This document shows positions 28,232 through 36,763 of a stretch of 64,000 nucleotides of DNA, in pieces (positions within the stretch are counted from its first letter, which is position 1; each line of letters begins with the position of its first letter). The notes beneath the pieces are model-generated. The model did not search any database. It saw nothing but the letters and a program-made list of their open reading frames with translations, and was not told the origin of the DNA. Origin of the DNA: Thermosynechococcus vestitus BP-1 (lineage in GTDB: Bacteria; Cyanobacteriota; Cyanobacteriia; Thermosynechococcales; Thermosynechococcaceae); contig NC_004113.1 of the NCBI RefSeq assembly GCF_000011345.1, positions 372,001-436,000 of the forward strand. Reading direction: 5' to 3'. A program made the position numbers and the translations under genes.

Positions 28232-28955
28232 TCAAGAGCTTGGGAGAAACCTGCCACGGCACGATTGCCAGAATATCCACTTGGGCACAGTATTTGAGAT
28301 CGGCTTCATTGCCCAGATTAAGGAGGCGCTGCCCGTGGCTGGAATGGTGAAAGAGGGTCAATAGATCATCTTGGTAGTAGCGATACAGAGCAGTGGCAGC
28401 AATGGTTTCGTCATTGCCAGCAAGGGTTTCGAGGGGGGCATCCTGCTGACCCCAGAGGTAATGAATCAGTGCCCCAGCACAAACGGTATCTTCGAGGGAA
28501 TAGCTGCCTTCCCAACCCGAACCAACAATCCAAACGGTTTCCGGTTGATGTTTTTGGACAAATTCAGCCACGGCAGCACGGTTGACAAGGGCAGCAGCGA
28601 GAACAAGGGGACTTGCCTGAATTCGCTCAAGGGAACGGGTGCCATTGGTGGTGCTCATGAAGAGGCGACATCCTCTCACCCGCTCCGGCAAGCATTCAGC
28701 AGGAGAGTTGCCCATGTCAAAGCCAGCAACTTTTTTCCCACCCCGTTCACCAACACGAATCCGCTTGGCGGCCGGCCACTGCTGACTGACTTGCTCGAGT
28801 TCTGTCAGATCACTAAAGACTTGAACGGCTTCTGCTCCAGCGGCTAGGGCAGTGGCAATCGTGGTGGTTGCCCGCAGGACATCAACAGCAATGGCACAGT
28901 CAGGTTGCCAGTCAGCTGGTACACGCTCTGGTGTGTGGTATGTATAGATTTTCAT
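28221..28955 (-). CDS. comB: ComB-family 2-phosphosulfolactate phosphatase
   Basis: A 244-residue ComB-family protein: [20 protein letters not shown] near residue 20, [19 protein letters not shown] near 70, and [14 protein letters not shown] near 100. In methanogens ComB dephosphorylates 2-phosphosulfolactate in coenzyme M synthesis. Cyanobacteria do not make coenzyme M, so the physiological substrate here is unknown; sulfolactate metabolism or another phosphatase role is possible. It ends overlapping ubiA and starts 19 bp from the psb32 stop on the same strand. Confidence 0.88.
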   Translation of the reverse strand: MKIYTYHTPERVPADWQPDCAIAVDVLRATTTIATALAAGAEAVQVFSDLTELEQVSQQWPAAKRIRVGERGGKKVAGFDMGNSPAECLPERVRGCRLFMSTTNGTRSLERIQASPLVLAAALVNRAAVAEFVQKHQPETVWIVGSGWEGSYSLEDTVCAGALIHYLWGQQDAPLETLAGNDETIAATALYRYYQDDLLTLFHHSSHGQRLLNLGNEADLKYCAQVDILAIVPWQVSPKLLTKA

Positions 28956-28974
28956 AAATGAAAGGAGAGCTTGG

Positions 28975-29661
28975 CTACGATGATCCTTGATACATAAAGT
29001 ATGTCACCATTGGGATCACTGTAGCGGCGATGAGCAGGGCAACTACAATAATTGTGGCGGAGCGATCGTCCGTTTCCTCTTTGCTTTTGTAGGTTTTCTC
29101 GACAACCACTTCGCGTACCACTGGGGGTCCCGGATCCGGTTCGCCTTTAAGGACTTTGCCAAGGCGATCAACGGTGTCAAGTACCGCTTGATTGTAGTTG
29201 CCCTCCCGCAGGGGCACCCGCATCGTTTCTTGGACAATACTTTCGGCGGTCTCAGGATTCAAGCGCTCGGCCACGGCGTCGCCGTAATGAATCGCTGTGC
29301 CATTGGTGACGGTATCGAGGGCAATGATCACTTGATTGGCCTGGGACTCAGGATCGGGAAACCACTGGCTAAAGAGGTCATCCACAAAGCTCTGGGGGGT
29401 TTCGCCATAGTCAAGGCGGTGCAGTGTAACAACATGAACATTAATGCCCGTTGCCTCGGAGAGGTCTTGGAGCGATCGCCCAACACTGCCTTGGGTGACG
29501 GCACTGAGCACATTGCCCTCATCAATGACCCCGGTCGCTGTTCCCGGAAAGGGGATATCGATTGCACTGGTTGCCCAGACAGGGGTGACCCATAACGTAC
29601 TAGCGAGTAGTGTGAGCAAAAGGTAGCGAATGCCGTTTTTCCAAGCCACTTGCCAATGCAT
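28975..29661 (-). CDS. psb32: Psb32-like TPM-domain thylakoid protein
   Basis: A 228-residue protein with a signal peptide (cleavage likely after VTPVWA, near residue 31), a TPM/TLP18.3 domain ([20 protein letters not shown] to about residue 170, with the conserved [19 protein letters not shown]), and one C-terminal transmembrane helix near 203-222. Psb32 and plant TLP18.3 protect photosystem II and help its repair in the lumen. The topology would place the domain in the lumen or periplasm with the C-terminus anchored. The assignment rests on domain and layout. Confidence 0.82.
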
Positions 29662-29820
29662 CTGTGCGGAATCCTGTATCTCTCAAGGCAATTTTCTCAG
29701 ATATTGCTTGCAAAAATAAATTTCCTTCTAATAAATCTTAAAACGTTTTCCAGCAACCTGTCCGACCAAGGAGCACCCACAAGCGTAAACCTTGCCTAAA
29801 AATAAGCTAGTTGCCTACTA

Positions 29821-29846
29821 GTCAAGGATTTGAGTCAAGGATTTGA
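29821..29846. repeat. Tandem 13-bp direct repeat upstream of lepB
   Basis: GTCAAGGATTTGA occurs twice without a gap. It lies in the 339-bp space between psb32 and lepB (divergent genes), which otherwise is AT-richer than the genes around it and shows no reading frame I would trust. Confidence 0.8.
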
Positions 29847-30000
29847 AAGTAACTGGGTTTATAAACCTAACCCATAGCAATGGTACAGCTCTCTTCCCAT
29901 AGAGTACACTTAACACTGCGAAGGTCACTGTAGGGTAGCATCTCATTGCCTTCGTTTATTCTATATCTAGAGAAACCTCCATATTTTAGAAAAAAGCGGC

Positions 30001-30570
30001 ATGTCTGCTTCGGCAACCCATTCCTCTTCTCGTTGGCGATTGCTACGCAATCATGCCCTGTTGATTGGGGTGGCTGTGCTAATCACACTCCTGATTCGCG
30101 TTTTTGTAGCGGAGTCGCGTTTTATTCCCTCAGAGTCTATGGAGCCAACACTTTGGCCGGGCGATCGCATTGTGGTGGAAAAGATCACCTATCGCCAGCG
30201 ATCGCCCCAGCGGGGGGACATTGTTGTTTTCTATACCCCACCCCTCCTGCAGACTCTTGGCTATCGTGCTGATCAAGCCCTCATTAAGCGGGTGATTGCA
30301 ACAGCGGGAGATACAGTTGCCGTGCATGATGGCCGAGTTTGGGTCAACAATCGCCCCCTTGAAGAGCCGTACATTGCTGAGCCACCCATTTATACCCTCT
30401 CCCCGGTGACAGTGCCGGAGAATATGCTGTTTGTCATGGGGGATAATCGCAACCACAGCAACGACTCCCACATCTGGGGATTTTTGCCCCTTGAGAATGT
30501 CATTGGTCGGGCGATCGCCTGCTATTGGCCCCTCAACCATGCAGGTAAAATTTCATCTCCGGCTACCTGA
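30001..30570 (+). CDS. lepB: Signal peptidase I
   Basis: Removes signal peptides at the plasma and thylakoid membranes. The 189 residues hold one N-terminal transmembrane helix (about 18-37), the catalytic serine in PSESMEPTL (S46) and the general base lysine in ALIKRVIATAGD (K96). The GDNRNHSNDSHIWGF box near 145 completes the family signature. The ATG at 30001 starts a short polar N-terminus. The upstream space has a 13-bp tandem repeat. A candidate structured RNA begins only about 13 bp after the stop. Confidence 0.95.
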   Translation: MSASATHSSSRWRLLRNHALLIGVAVLITLLIRVFVAESRFIPSESMEPTLWPGDRIVVEKITYRQRSPQRGDIVVFYTPPLLQTLGYRADQALIKRVIATAGDTVAVHDGRVWVNNRPLEEPYIAEPPIYTLSPVTVPENMLFVMGDNRNHSNDSHIWGFLPLENVIGRAIACYWPLNHAGKISSPAT

Positions 30571-30582
30571 GCGGCCGCATCA

Positions 30583-30725
30583 TTGTTAGGTGAGCAGCAC
30601 CCACCCGTCCCATTCAACTGGCAGGGGTACCCCGCAGGGTTTCTTTTGCCTGGAAGCAGGCTGATGGCAAGCTATAGTTCCCATTTCGCAGACTTGAAGG
30701 CTGGGCAGGTCAGCTCACCTGACAG
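30583..30725 (+). ncRNA. Candidate structured RNA or structured 3' UTR after lepB
   Basis: GTTAGGTGAGC at 30585-30595 pairs with GCTCACCTGAC at 30713-30723 in an 11-bp helix with a single G-U pair, and one or two more pairs may extend it. Inside, GCCTG-GAAG-CAGGC and the palindrome GGGGTACCCC give further hairpins, and CCCA/TGGG may extend the closing stem. About 140 nt are enclosed, with no reading frame of note. The layout (long closing stem with internal loop) recalls 6S-type RNAs, but I do not recognise the sequence and do not see the marks of tmRNA, RNase P RNA or SRP RNA. It could be a processed lepB 3' UTR. Confidence 0.35.
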
Positions 30726-31289
30726 ATTTTCAGGGCTGTTGCTGCCACCTGTCCCATGCTGTAGGTTGAGCTCTAGGCCAAGGGTGTCTAAGGAAACGCT
30801 GCTAACAATCTCAAGCGATCCTAGGGACCAGAGACTGGTGCCAAAAGCGTATGCTCAACATACTTCCTCGGTTTTGTCTTGATCGAGAAATCATTGACAA
30901 AATAAACTATAAAGACTCCTTAGATTGCCTTCTCCGCTTTTAGAAGTCTGAGGCTTTGAGGCTTGAACGCTGAAGGCTAAGGTATTAACAGAAAAGAAGC
31001 CATAGGAACAATGTGAAGATTTATTTAGATTTGGGAGGTGAATCAGTCGCCTTTTTCATATAGTGGTCTTTATAACCCAGTCTTGTTTCGATCCTGTACA
31101 CAGGTGCCTGCTTAAATCTCCAATACAGGCTTTGTCCCATGGATTGAACACACTCAACATGTTGAAAATGACTACAGGAAAGACTTGTATCCCATGTTTT
31201 AGAAAGGTGAAAAAGTGACACATTGACAATTGGCGCAGCCCCAGGCAATCACTAGGCTAAAGGCAGACCCTCGGAACCGTTATCTTTAC
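30726..31289. other. 560-bp stretch without a recognised gene
   Basis: It lies between the candidate RNA and the third TnpB element. It has no HIP1 octamer. A 75-codon frame on the minus strand (31021-31248) shows no similarity I recognise. Short imperfect repeats of GAGGCTT/GAAGGCT occur near 30945-30985, and TTGACA with a nearby TATAAA is seen around 30890-30915, spaced too closely for a standard promoter. It may be remnant DNA from earlier insertions. Confidence 0.4.
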
Positions 31290-32606
31290 CTCCGAGAGAC
31301 CCCCTCCTTTAGGGAGGGGAGGGATAGGAGCGGCAGTCTGTGACTGCCAAGTATAGTTGTGTTACTCACAGAATAATCGCTATAATTTAAAGCATGCAAA
31401 AGGCTTTCAGTTACCGCTTCTACCCAACAACTGAGCAGGAATCCCTGCTTCGGAGAACATTGGGCTGTGTTCGGTTGGTTTATAATCGAGCACTGGCAGC
31501 GAGAACAGAAGCCTGGTATGAACGAAAAGAGAGACTTGACTACGTTCAAACCTCTGCCTTGCTTACTCAGTGGAAAAAGCAAGATGACCTTCAGTTTTTG
31601 AATGAGGTTAGCTCTGTCCCCTTGCAGCAGGCATTGAGACATCTGCAATCTGCTTTCACTAACTTTTTTGCAGGTCGGGCAAAATATCCCAACTTCAAAA
31701 AGAAACGCAATGGCGGTAGCGCAGAATTCACCAAGTCTGCTTTTAGGTGGAAAGACGGAAAAGTATTCTTGGCAAAGTGCAACGAACCGCTGAATATTCG
31801 CTGGTCGAGACGGCTTCCAGATGGTGTTGAACCATCCACCGTGACCATCAGGCTTAACCCTGCTGGACAGTGGTACATCAGTCTGAGGTTTGATGACCCC
31901 AGAGAGTTGACACTGCAGCCCGTCGACCCGTCGGTTGGTTTGGACGTAGGGATTAGCAGCCTCATTACCCTGAGTACAGGGGAAAAGATTGCCAACCCCA
32001 AGCACTTTAACCGCTACTACAAACGACTCCGTAAGGCGCAGCGGTCTTTGAGTCGCAAACAAAAAGGCTCTCGCAATTGGGATAAGGCGCGGTTGAAAGT
32101 TGCCAAGATTCACCAGAAAATCTCTGATTCCAGAAAAGACCATTTGCACCAGTTGACGACTCGATTGATACGTGAAAACCAAACGATCGTAATCGAGTCG
32201 TTGGCTGTGAAAAACATGGTCAAGAACCGTCAGCTTGCCCGATCCATCAGTGATGCTGGATGGGGTGAACTGGTACGGCAATTGGAATACAAAGCCCAGT
32301 GGTATGGTCGGACACTGGTGAAGATTGACCGATGGTTTCCCAGTTCTAAACGCTGTGGACAGTGTGGTCACATTGTTGAGCGGTTGCCATTGAGCGTCCG
32401 AGAATGGGACTGTCCTAAGTGTGGGGCGCACCATGACCGGGATATAAATGCCGCTGGGAATATTTTGGCCGTGGGACACACGGTTACAGTCTGTGGAGCG
32501 GGTGTAAGACCTGATAGGCATACGTCTGGAGGGCAACTGCGAAGAAGCAGAAAGTCCCAAAAGTGATTTTGGGAATCCCCCTGCTTTAGCGGGGGGAGGA
32601 TGTCAA
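31290..32606 (+). mobile_element. TnpB-only element of the IS200/IS605 (IS1341-like) group
   Basis: It carries one tnpB and no tnpA. A hairpin with CCCCTCC/GGAGGGG arms (about 31300-31319) lies near the left end, and a second one with CCCCC/GGGGG arms (about 32576-32597) at the right. The right end finishes in GGATGTCAA at 32606, the same terminal TGTCAA as the two larger copies. The left boundary at 31290, after TTAC, is a guess from IS608-type rules. It must be moved by a TnpA from elsewhere. It has no HIP1 octamer. Confidence 0.75.
31394..32566 (+). CDS. tnpB: TnpB RNA-guided nuclease, second lineage
   Basis: A 390-residue TnpB that differs widely from the one at 25.7 kb but keeps the same spacing of RuvC-like residues: D184 (VGLDVGISSLI), E268 (IVIESLAVKNM) and D350 (HDRDINAAGN). 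The zinc finger is CGQCGH ... CPKCGA. The N-terminus MQKAFSYRFYPTTEQESLL is typical. It appears intact. The end of the gene and the right-end hairpin should encode the omega RNA scaffold, with guide sequence running into the next gene at 32607. Confidence 0.92.
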   Translation: MQKAFSYRFYPTTEQESLLRRTLGCVRLVYNRALAARTEAWYERKERLDYVQTSALLTQWKKQDDLQFLNEVSSVPLQQALRHLQSAFTNFFAGRAKYPNFKKKRNGGSAEFTKSAFRWKDGKVFLAKCNEPLNIRWSRRLPDGVEPSTVTIRLNPAGQWYISLRFDDPRELTLQPVDPSVGLDVGISSLITLSTGEKIANPKHFNRYYKRLRKAQRSLSRKQKGSRNWDKARLKVAKIHQKISDSRKDHLHQLTTRLIRENQTIVIESLAVKNMVKNRQLARSISDAGWGELVRQLEYKAQWYGRTLVKIDRWFPSSKRCGQCGHIVERLPLSVREWDCPKCGAHHDRDINAAGNILAVGHTVTVCGAGVRPDRHTSGGQLRRSRKSQK

Positions 32607-32607
32607 C

Positions 32608-33441
32608 ATGTACCGCGAGTCAGAACATACTCCCCAAGCGATCGCCAACCGGCATTATCAGGTTCGAAGTGGTCAATACCTCAAGGAGGGCTGGCAAATT
32701 TTCAGCACCCAACCCGCCGCCTACATCGGCTTCCTGGTTCTGGCGACGATTACCAATACTCTACTCAGAAGTATTCCAGGGCTGGGCCCAATTGCGGGCG
32801 GGGTTTCGTCAAGTCTCTTCGCCGCAGGCTACTACTTTTTTAGCTTTCGCATTGTCCACAACCAAAGACCCGCATTTAGCGAATTTTTTAATGCGTTCAA
32901 AAACAACTACTTTTTGCCCATTTTTTTGACGAACCTAGTCATCGGCTTTATTACGAATGTGTTTGTGATCAGTGCCAGCATTCTATTTATGATTGCGGGG
33001 CTACCCTTGCTTCAAAGCATATTGGAGCGGGCGGCAGCCGAAGCAGCGGAACCCGATGCCGACTTAGAAGAACTGCTAGCGTTACTGGAGCAGCTTCCCC
33101 CTGTACCGTACGAACTGATCCCCGTTTTAATCTTTGCAGGTGTCCTCCTGCTGCTGCCGGGGGTTTACTTTGGGGTAGCTTATATGTTTGCTGTCCCTTT
33201 AGTGGTAGAACACCAGTTTGACGTGTGGCCAGCCCTAGAAACAAGTCGACGCTTGGTCTCTCGTAATTGGTGGAGCTTCTTTTTCCTCAATGTGTCAATT
33301 ATTTTCTGGAATATTTTGGGCCTTTGTCTCTGCTGTGTGGGGCTGCTAGTGAGTATTCCCTGGAGTAGTTGTGTCATTGTGGCGGCCTACCGCGATATTA
33401 TTGGCCTCAGACCTACCACTGATACCCCCAACCCGTCTTAG
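32608..33441 (+). CDS. Integral membrane protein of unknown function
   Basis: A 277-residue protein with about five hydrophobic segments (near 40-58, 70-90, 108-140, 168-195 and 230-260) and an acidic EPDADLEELLALLEQL loop between them. The FRIVHNQRPAFSEFFNAFKN and LETSRRLVSRNWWSFF parts resemble DUF975 or glycerophosphodiesterase membrane-domain proteins, but I cannot assign a role. The ATG at 32608 is only 1 bp past the mobile element end, so its ribosome site, GGGGGGAGGA with a 7-nt spacer, belongs to the element. The native upstream region has been displaced. Confidence 0.75.
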   Translation: MYRESEHTPQAIANRHYQVRSGQYLKEGWQIFSTQPAAYIGFLVLATITNTLLRSIPGLGPIAGGVSSSLFAAGYYFFSFRIVHNQRPAFSEFFNAFKNNYFLPIFLTNLVIGFITNVFVISASILFMIAGLPLLQSILERAAAEAAEPDADLEELLALLEQLPPVPYELIPVLIFAGVLLLLPGVYFGVAYMFAVPLVVEHQFDVWPALETSRRLVSRNWWSFFFLNVSIIFWNILGLCLCCVGLLVSIPWSSCVIVAAYRDIIGLRPTTDTPNPS

Positions 33442-33445
33442 AGCA

Positions 33446-34771
33446 ATGACGCTGCCCACCTTTGTGGATCTCAATCTTGACCCCTTTTGGATGCCCTTTA
33501 CGGCAAACCGCCAGTTCAAGCAAAGTCCTCGGCTACTCGTTTCGGCAGCGGGGATGTACTACAGGAGTATCGATGGCCGTGAGATTCTCGATGGCACGGC
33601 TGGGTTGTGGTGTGTTAATGCCGGGCACTGCCGTCCGGAAATTATCAGCGCGATCGCTCAACAGGCAGCAACACTGGATTTTGCCCCCACATTTCAGATG
33701 GGACATCCAGGACCCTTTCAGGTGGCCGATCGCCTACGCAGGATTACGCCTGACCCTCTCAACCATGTCTTTTTTGCCAACTCTGGCTCTGAGGCGGTGG
33801 ATACAGCCTTAAAAATTGCCCTAGCTTATCATCGACTGCGGGGAGAGGGGACGCGGCAACGGCTCATTGGGCGGGAGCGGGGCTATCACGGGGTTGGCTT
33901 TGGTGGGATTTCAGTGGGGGGAATTGCCCCCAATCGCAAGTTCTTTGGTTCTCTCTTGGCGGGGGTAGATCATTTGCCCCACACCCACAACTTGGAACAC
34001 AACGCCTTCAGCAAGGGGCAACCCACTTGGGGGGCACATTTAGCCGATGAGCTAGAACGCCTAGTGGCGCTCCATGATGCCTCAACAATTGCAGCGGTCA
34101 TTGTCGAACCTCTCGCTGGCTCTACGGGAGTATTGATTCCGCCTCAGGGATATTTGGAACGCCTCCGTGCCATTTGCGATCGCTACGGCATCTTGCTGAT
34201 CTTTGATGAAGTGATCACGGGCTTTGGCCGTCTTGGTGCCCCCTTTGCCAGCCAGTACTTTGGCGTCACGCCAGATCTCATCACTGTGGCTAAGGGTCTC
34301 ACCAATGCTGCTGTGCCAATGGGAGCAGTCATTGTCCGCGATGAGATTTACGAGACCTTTATGCAAGGACCAGCGGGGCAGATTGAGTTTTTCCATGGCT
34401 ACACCTATTCGGGACATCCCCTTGCCTGTGCCGCTGCCTTAGCCACCCTAGAGATTTACGAGAAAGAGGCCTTATTTGAGCGGGCGGCTTCCCTGGCACC
34501 CTATTGGCAGGAGGCCATCCACAGTCTACGGGGTCTTCCCCATGTCATTGATATTCGCAATTTGGGTTTGGTGGCCGGCATTGAATTGGCTCCCCGGGAG
34601 GGTCAAGGAGGCCCACGGGGCTATGATGCCCTCTGTCGGGCCTTTGAAGCGGGACTATTGATTCGTGTCACGGGGGACATTATTGCCCTCTCGCCGCCAT
34701 TGATTGTGGAGCGATCGCACATTGATCAAATGGTGGACATTTTGAGTCGCGTTCTACAGGAACTTCCCTAG
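33446..34771 (+). CDS. Class III aminotransferase (omega-amino acid:pyruvate type)
   Basis: A 441-residue PLP enzyme. PFTANRQFKQSPRLLVSAAG at the start, LWCVNAGHCRPEI, FFANSGSEAVDTALK near 110, LIFDEVITGFGRLG near 255, and the PLP lysine in TVAKGLTNAAVPMGAV are typical of subgroup III omega-amino acid-pyruvate aminotransferases such as beta-alanine:pyruvate enzymes. The substrate is not settled by sequence alone. ATG 33446 is chosen because similarity begins there; it follows the membrane protein gene by 4 bp, so they share a transcript. Confidence 0.88.
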   Translation: MTLPTFVDLNLDPFWMPFTANRQFKQSPRLLVSAAGMYYRSIDGREILDGTAGLWCVNAGHCRPEIISAIAQQAATLDFAPTFQMGHPGPFQVADRLRRITPDPLNHVFFANSGSEAVDTALKIALAYHRLRGEGTRQRLIGRERGYHGVGFGGISVGGIAPNRKFFGSLLAGVDHLPHTHNLEHNAFSKGQPTWGAHLADELERLVALHDASTIAAVIVEPLAGSTGVLIPPQGYLERLRAICDRYGILLIFDEVITGFGRLGAPFASQYFGVTPDLITVAKGLTNAAVPMGAVIVRDEIYETFMQGPAGQIEFFHGYTYSGHPLACAAALATLEIYEKEALFERAASLAPYWQEAIHSLRGLPHVIDIRNLGLVAGIELAPREGQGGPRGYDALCRAFEAGLLIRVTGDIIALSPPLIVERSHIDQMVDILSRVLQELP

Positions 34772-34821
34772 GCACCACAGCGTCAAGTCTAAAAGATCAC
34801 TCTCTCTCCTTGGAGGCTTGT

Positions 34822-35136
34822 ATGTTACGCTTCCTCCCAGTGGCGATCAGTAGCTTAGTGACACTGTTGGCGATCGCTCCTCCTAGTCGTGCTGCCTATC
34901 CCCTCTTTCCCAATCAGCCGGGGGTCGATATCTTTTTCCCGGGGCTAGGGTCTTTTGGGCGACCACGGACACCGTCATATGATCCCTACCATCCCATCAT
35001 TTACCGTCCGCCGGGCCAATCAGGAACTTACATTATTGTGCCCGTGCCCTATCCACCCCGGCCGGTGATTTACCAGCCCCCCTATTCACCGGTGAACTAC
35101 CCCTATTACCCCCGTTATCCATTCCCTTGCCGATAG
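34822..35136 (+). CDS. Small exported Pro/Tyr-rich protein
   Basis: A 104-residue protein with a signal peptide (LPVAISSLVTLLAIAPPSRA, cleavage likely near residue 23) and a mature part rich in proline and tyrosine (RPPGQSGTYIIVPVPYPPRP and NYPYYPRYPFPCR). ATG 34822 has GGAGG 7 nt upstream. No fold is recognised. It may be a cell-surface or periplasmic protein. Confidence 0.7.
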   Translation: MLRFLPVAISSLVTLLAIAPPSRAAYPLFPNQPGVDIFFPGLGSFGRPRTPSYDPYHPIIYRPPGQSGTYIIVPVPYPPRPVIYQPPYSPVNYPYYPRYPFPCR

Positions 35137-35243
35137 GCAACAATACAGGAACTGAGACTAGACTCGGCTTGGGCAGCAGATCGAGAGCCGGTTCTCCTGC
35201 TACAATAGCAGCGAATTTAGCTATTTTCCTTCAAGAGAAACCT

Positions 35244-35711
35244 ATGGCTCAGTTGGCGATCGCTCCTGTGCTATTTCACCTGGCCTTTCCGGTCAATAAT
35301 CTCGCCGACACCAAGGCCTACTACATTGATGGTTTGGGGTGTGAACCGGGGCGCGAAAATCCCCACTGCTTGATCATGAAGCTCTATGGCCACCAGTTGG
35401 TGGCCCATGTCACCGATGAACCCTTGGTACCCCCGAAAGGAATCTATCCGCGCCACTTTGGCCTAATTTTCTTGGGACAAGCCGACTGGCAAAACCTCTG
35501 CGATCGCGCGATCCACAAGGGGCTGACCTTTTACCAACCACCCCGTACCCGCTTTGCCAATACCCCCTTAGAGCACCAAACCTTTTTTCTTGCAGACCCC
35601 TTCCACAACTTGATTGAAATCAAACACTACCGCCACCCAGAAGCTATTTTTGGTCTGCGGGATTACCGTAAGATTGGGGATACTCCCCTCGTTTCTGCAC
35701 CGCAACCGTGA
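35244..35711 (+). CDS. VOC-fold (glyoxalase/dioxygenase-like) protein
   Basis: A 155-residue protein of the vicinal oxygen chelate superfamily: LFHLAFPVNNLADTKAYYID starts the first beta-alpha-beta unit with a metal-ligand-type histidine, and FFLADPFHNLIEIKHY supplies the glutamate of the second. The substrate is unknown; it resembles dioxygenase-like VOC proteins. The ATG at 35244 is preceded by a CAAGAGAAA stretch. It overlaps the glutaredoxin-like gene by 4 bp (GTGA), so they are translationally coupled. Confidence 0.82.
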   Translation: MAQLAIAPVLFHLAFPVNNLADTKAYYIDGLGCEPGRENPHCLIMKLYGHQLVAHVTDEPLVPPKGIYPRHFGLIFLGQADWQNLCDRAIHKGLTFYQPPRTRFANTPLEHQTFFLADPFHNLIEIKHYRHPEAIFGLRDYRKIGDTPLVSAPQP

Positions 35712-35986
35712 GTCATCTGATTCTCTACAGCAAACCCGGCTGTCACCTCTGTGAAGGACTGCAAGAAAAGCTGGCCACCCTCAAGGAATTTACCCTTGAG
35801 GTACGGGACATCACCCGCCGTGAAGATTGGTGGCAGGCCTACCAGTACGAGATTCCTGTCCTCTACCTAGGAATTGGGGCGCAAGTGATTCCTGTGCCGC
35901 GACTTTCCCCCCGTGCCTCGGTGGCGCACATTCGTCAACGCCTCCAGGAATTGGCCAAGGGAACTGGATCAGCAGCAGCCAATTAA
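35708..35986 (+). CDS. Glutaredoxin-like thiol-disulfide protein
   Basis: A 92-residue thioredoxin-fold protein: LILYSKPGCHLCEGLQEKL carries the CxxC site (CHLC), and YEIPVLYLG is the cis-proline loop. It belongs to the DUF836/glutaredoxin-like group that is common beside other genes in cyanobacteria. GTG start at 35708 overlaps the VOC gene stop. Confidence 0.88.
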   Translation: MSHLILYSKPGCHLCEGLQEKLATLKEFTLEVRDITRREDWWQAYQYEIPVLYLGIGAQVIPVPRLSPRASVAHIRQRLQELAKGTGSAAAN

Positions 35987-36027
35987 GGGGCATAATCGGC
36001 ATAGCAAAACCAAGAAGGAACTCACGC

Positions 36028-36741
36028 ATGGTGAATCTGGGAGCGATGCTCTTTCGTGGCCGTGGTGTTAAGCTCTCGCAGCAGTTTGCGGTCATTGGCC
36101 TAGGACGGTTTGGCCGCGGGGTGTGTGAAACCCTGCATGGGATGGGCTATGAGGTACTTGGCAGTGATAATCAGGAGCGCCTAGTGAATCAAGTCCTCCA
36201 AGATCACATTGTGGATCATGCGATTCAATTGGATGCCACCGATCCCCAAGCCCTGAAGGAGGCAGGAATTTTTGAGTTTGAAACGGTGATTGTGGCCATT
36301 GGTAATCACTTAGATGCCAGTATTATTACCACACTCAACCTCAAGGAAGCCGGCGTTCCCAAGGTGATTGCTAAGGCCTCATCGGAAGTTCACAAGAAAT
36401 TGTTAGAGCGGGTAGGAGCTGACCGGGTTGTCTTTCCAGAATACGAGGCAGGTTGTGAACTGGCGCGATCGCTCACTCGACCCGCGATTTTAGACTGCCT
36501 TAACCTCGATCCGCAAAAGAGTATTGTGGAAGTGAAAGTCCCCGAAGCATTTCACGGCCGTACCGTTGCCGAAGTGGAACTCCGCAGTCGCTATGGCTTG
36601 AACCTGATTGCCCTGCGCTTTGATGATAAGTTTGAAATCAATCCCAGTCCGAGCCAGAAGCTGCATCAAGGGGACATCATGGTAGTGATTGGTGACAATA
36701 ACGATATTGAGCGCTTTTTGCGTAGTCAGCACGTTCACTGA
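36028..36741 (+). CDS. ktrA: Potassium uptake regulatory subunit, KtrA/TrkA family
   Basis: A 237-residue cytoplasmic gating protein. The RCK-N domain begins FAVIGLGRFGRGVCETLHGM and contains AIGNHLDASIITTLNLKEAG; the RCK-C domain is SIVEVKVPEAFHGRTVAEVE to the end. It binds nucleotides and opens the Ktr channel subunit KtrB, giving Na+-dependent K+ uptake important in osmotic shock in Synechocystis. No ktrB is present in the window. ATG 36028 is chosen by family start. Confidence 0.88.
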   Translation: MVNLGAMLFRGRGVKLSQQFAVIGLGRFGRGVCETLHGMGYEVLGSDNQERLVNQVLQDHIVDHAIQLDATDPQALKEAGIFEFETVIVAIGNHLDASIITTLNLKEAGVPKVIAKASSEVHKKLLERVGADRVVFPEYEAGCELARSLTRPAILDCLNLDPQKSIVEVKVPEAFHGRTVAEVELRSRYGLNLIALRFDDKFEINPSPSQKLHQGDIMVVIGDNNDIERFLRSQHVH

Positions 36742-36763
36742 GATAAGACCCAGGTCTAGGCTG

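Noticed and set aside
29821-29846. Start of a CRISPR array
   Set aside because: Only two copies of 13 bp with no spacer between them; no cas genes occur in the window.
30583-30725. SRP RNA, tmRNA or RNase P RNA
   Set aside because: The GGAAGCAGG stretch resembles part of the SRP apical loop, but the rest of the loop consensus is missing; tmRNA and RNase P core motifs are absent.
30583-30882. A 99-codon plus-strand frame after lepB
   Set aside because: Composition is unlike a protein and no ribosome site precedes it; the segment forms RNA stems instead.
31286-32560. A 424-codon minus-strand frame opposite the third tnpB
   Set aside because: It covers the tnpB gene almost exactly and shows no motif; the sense frame has all TnpB catalytic residues.
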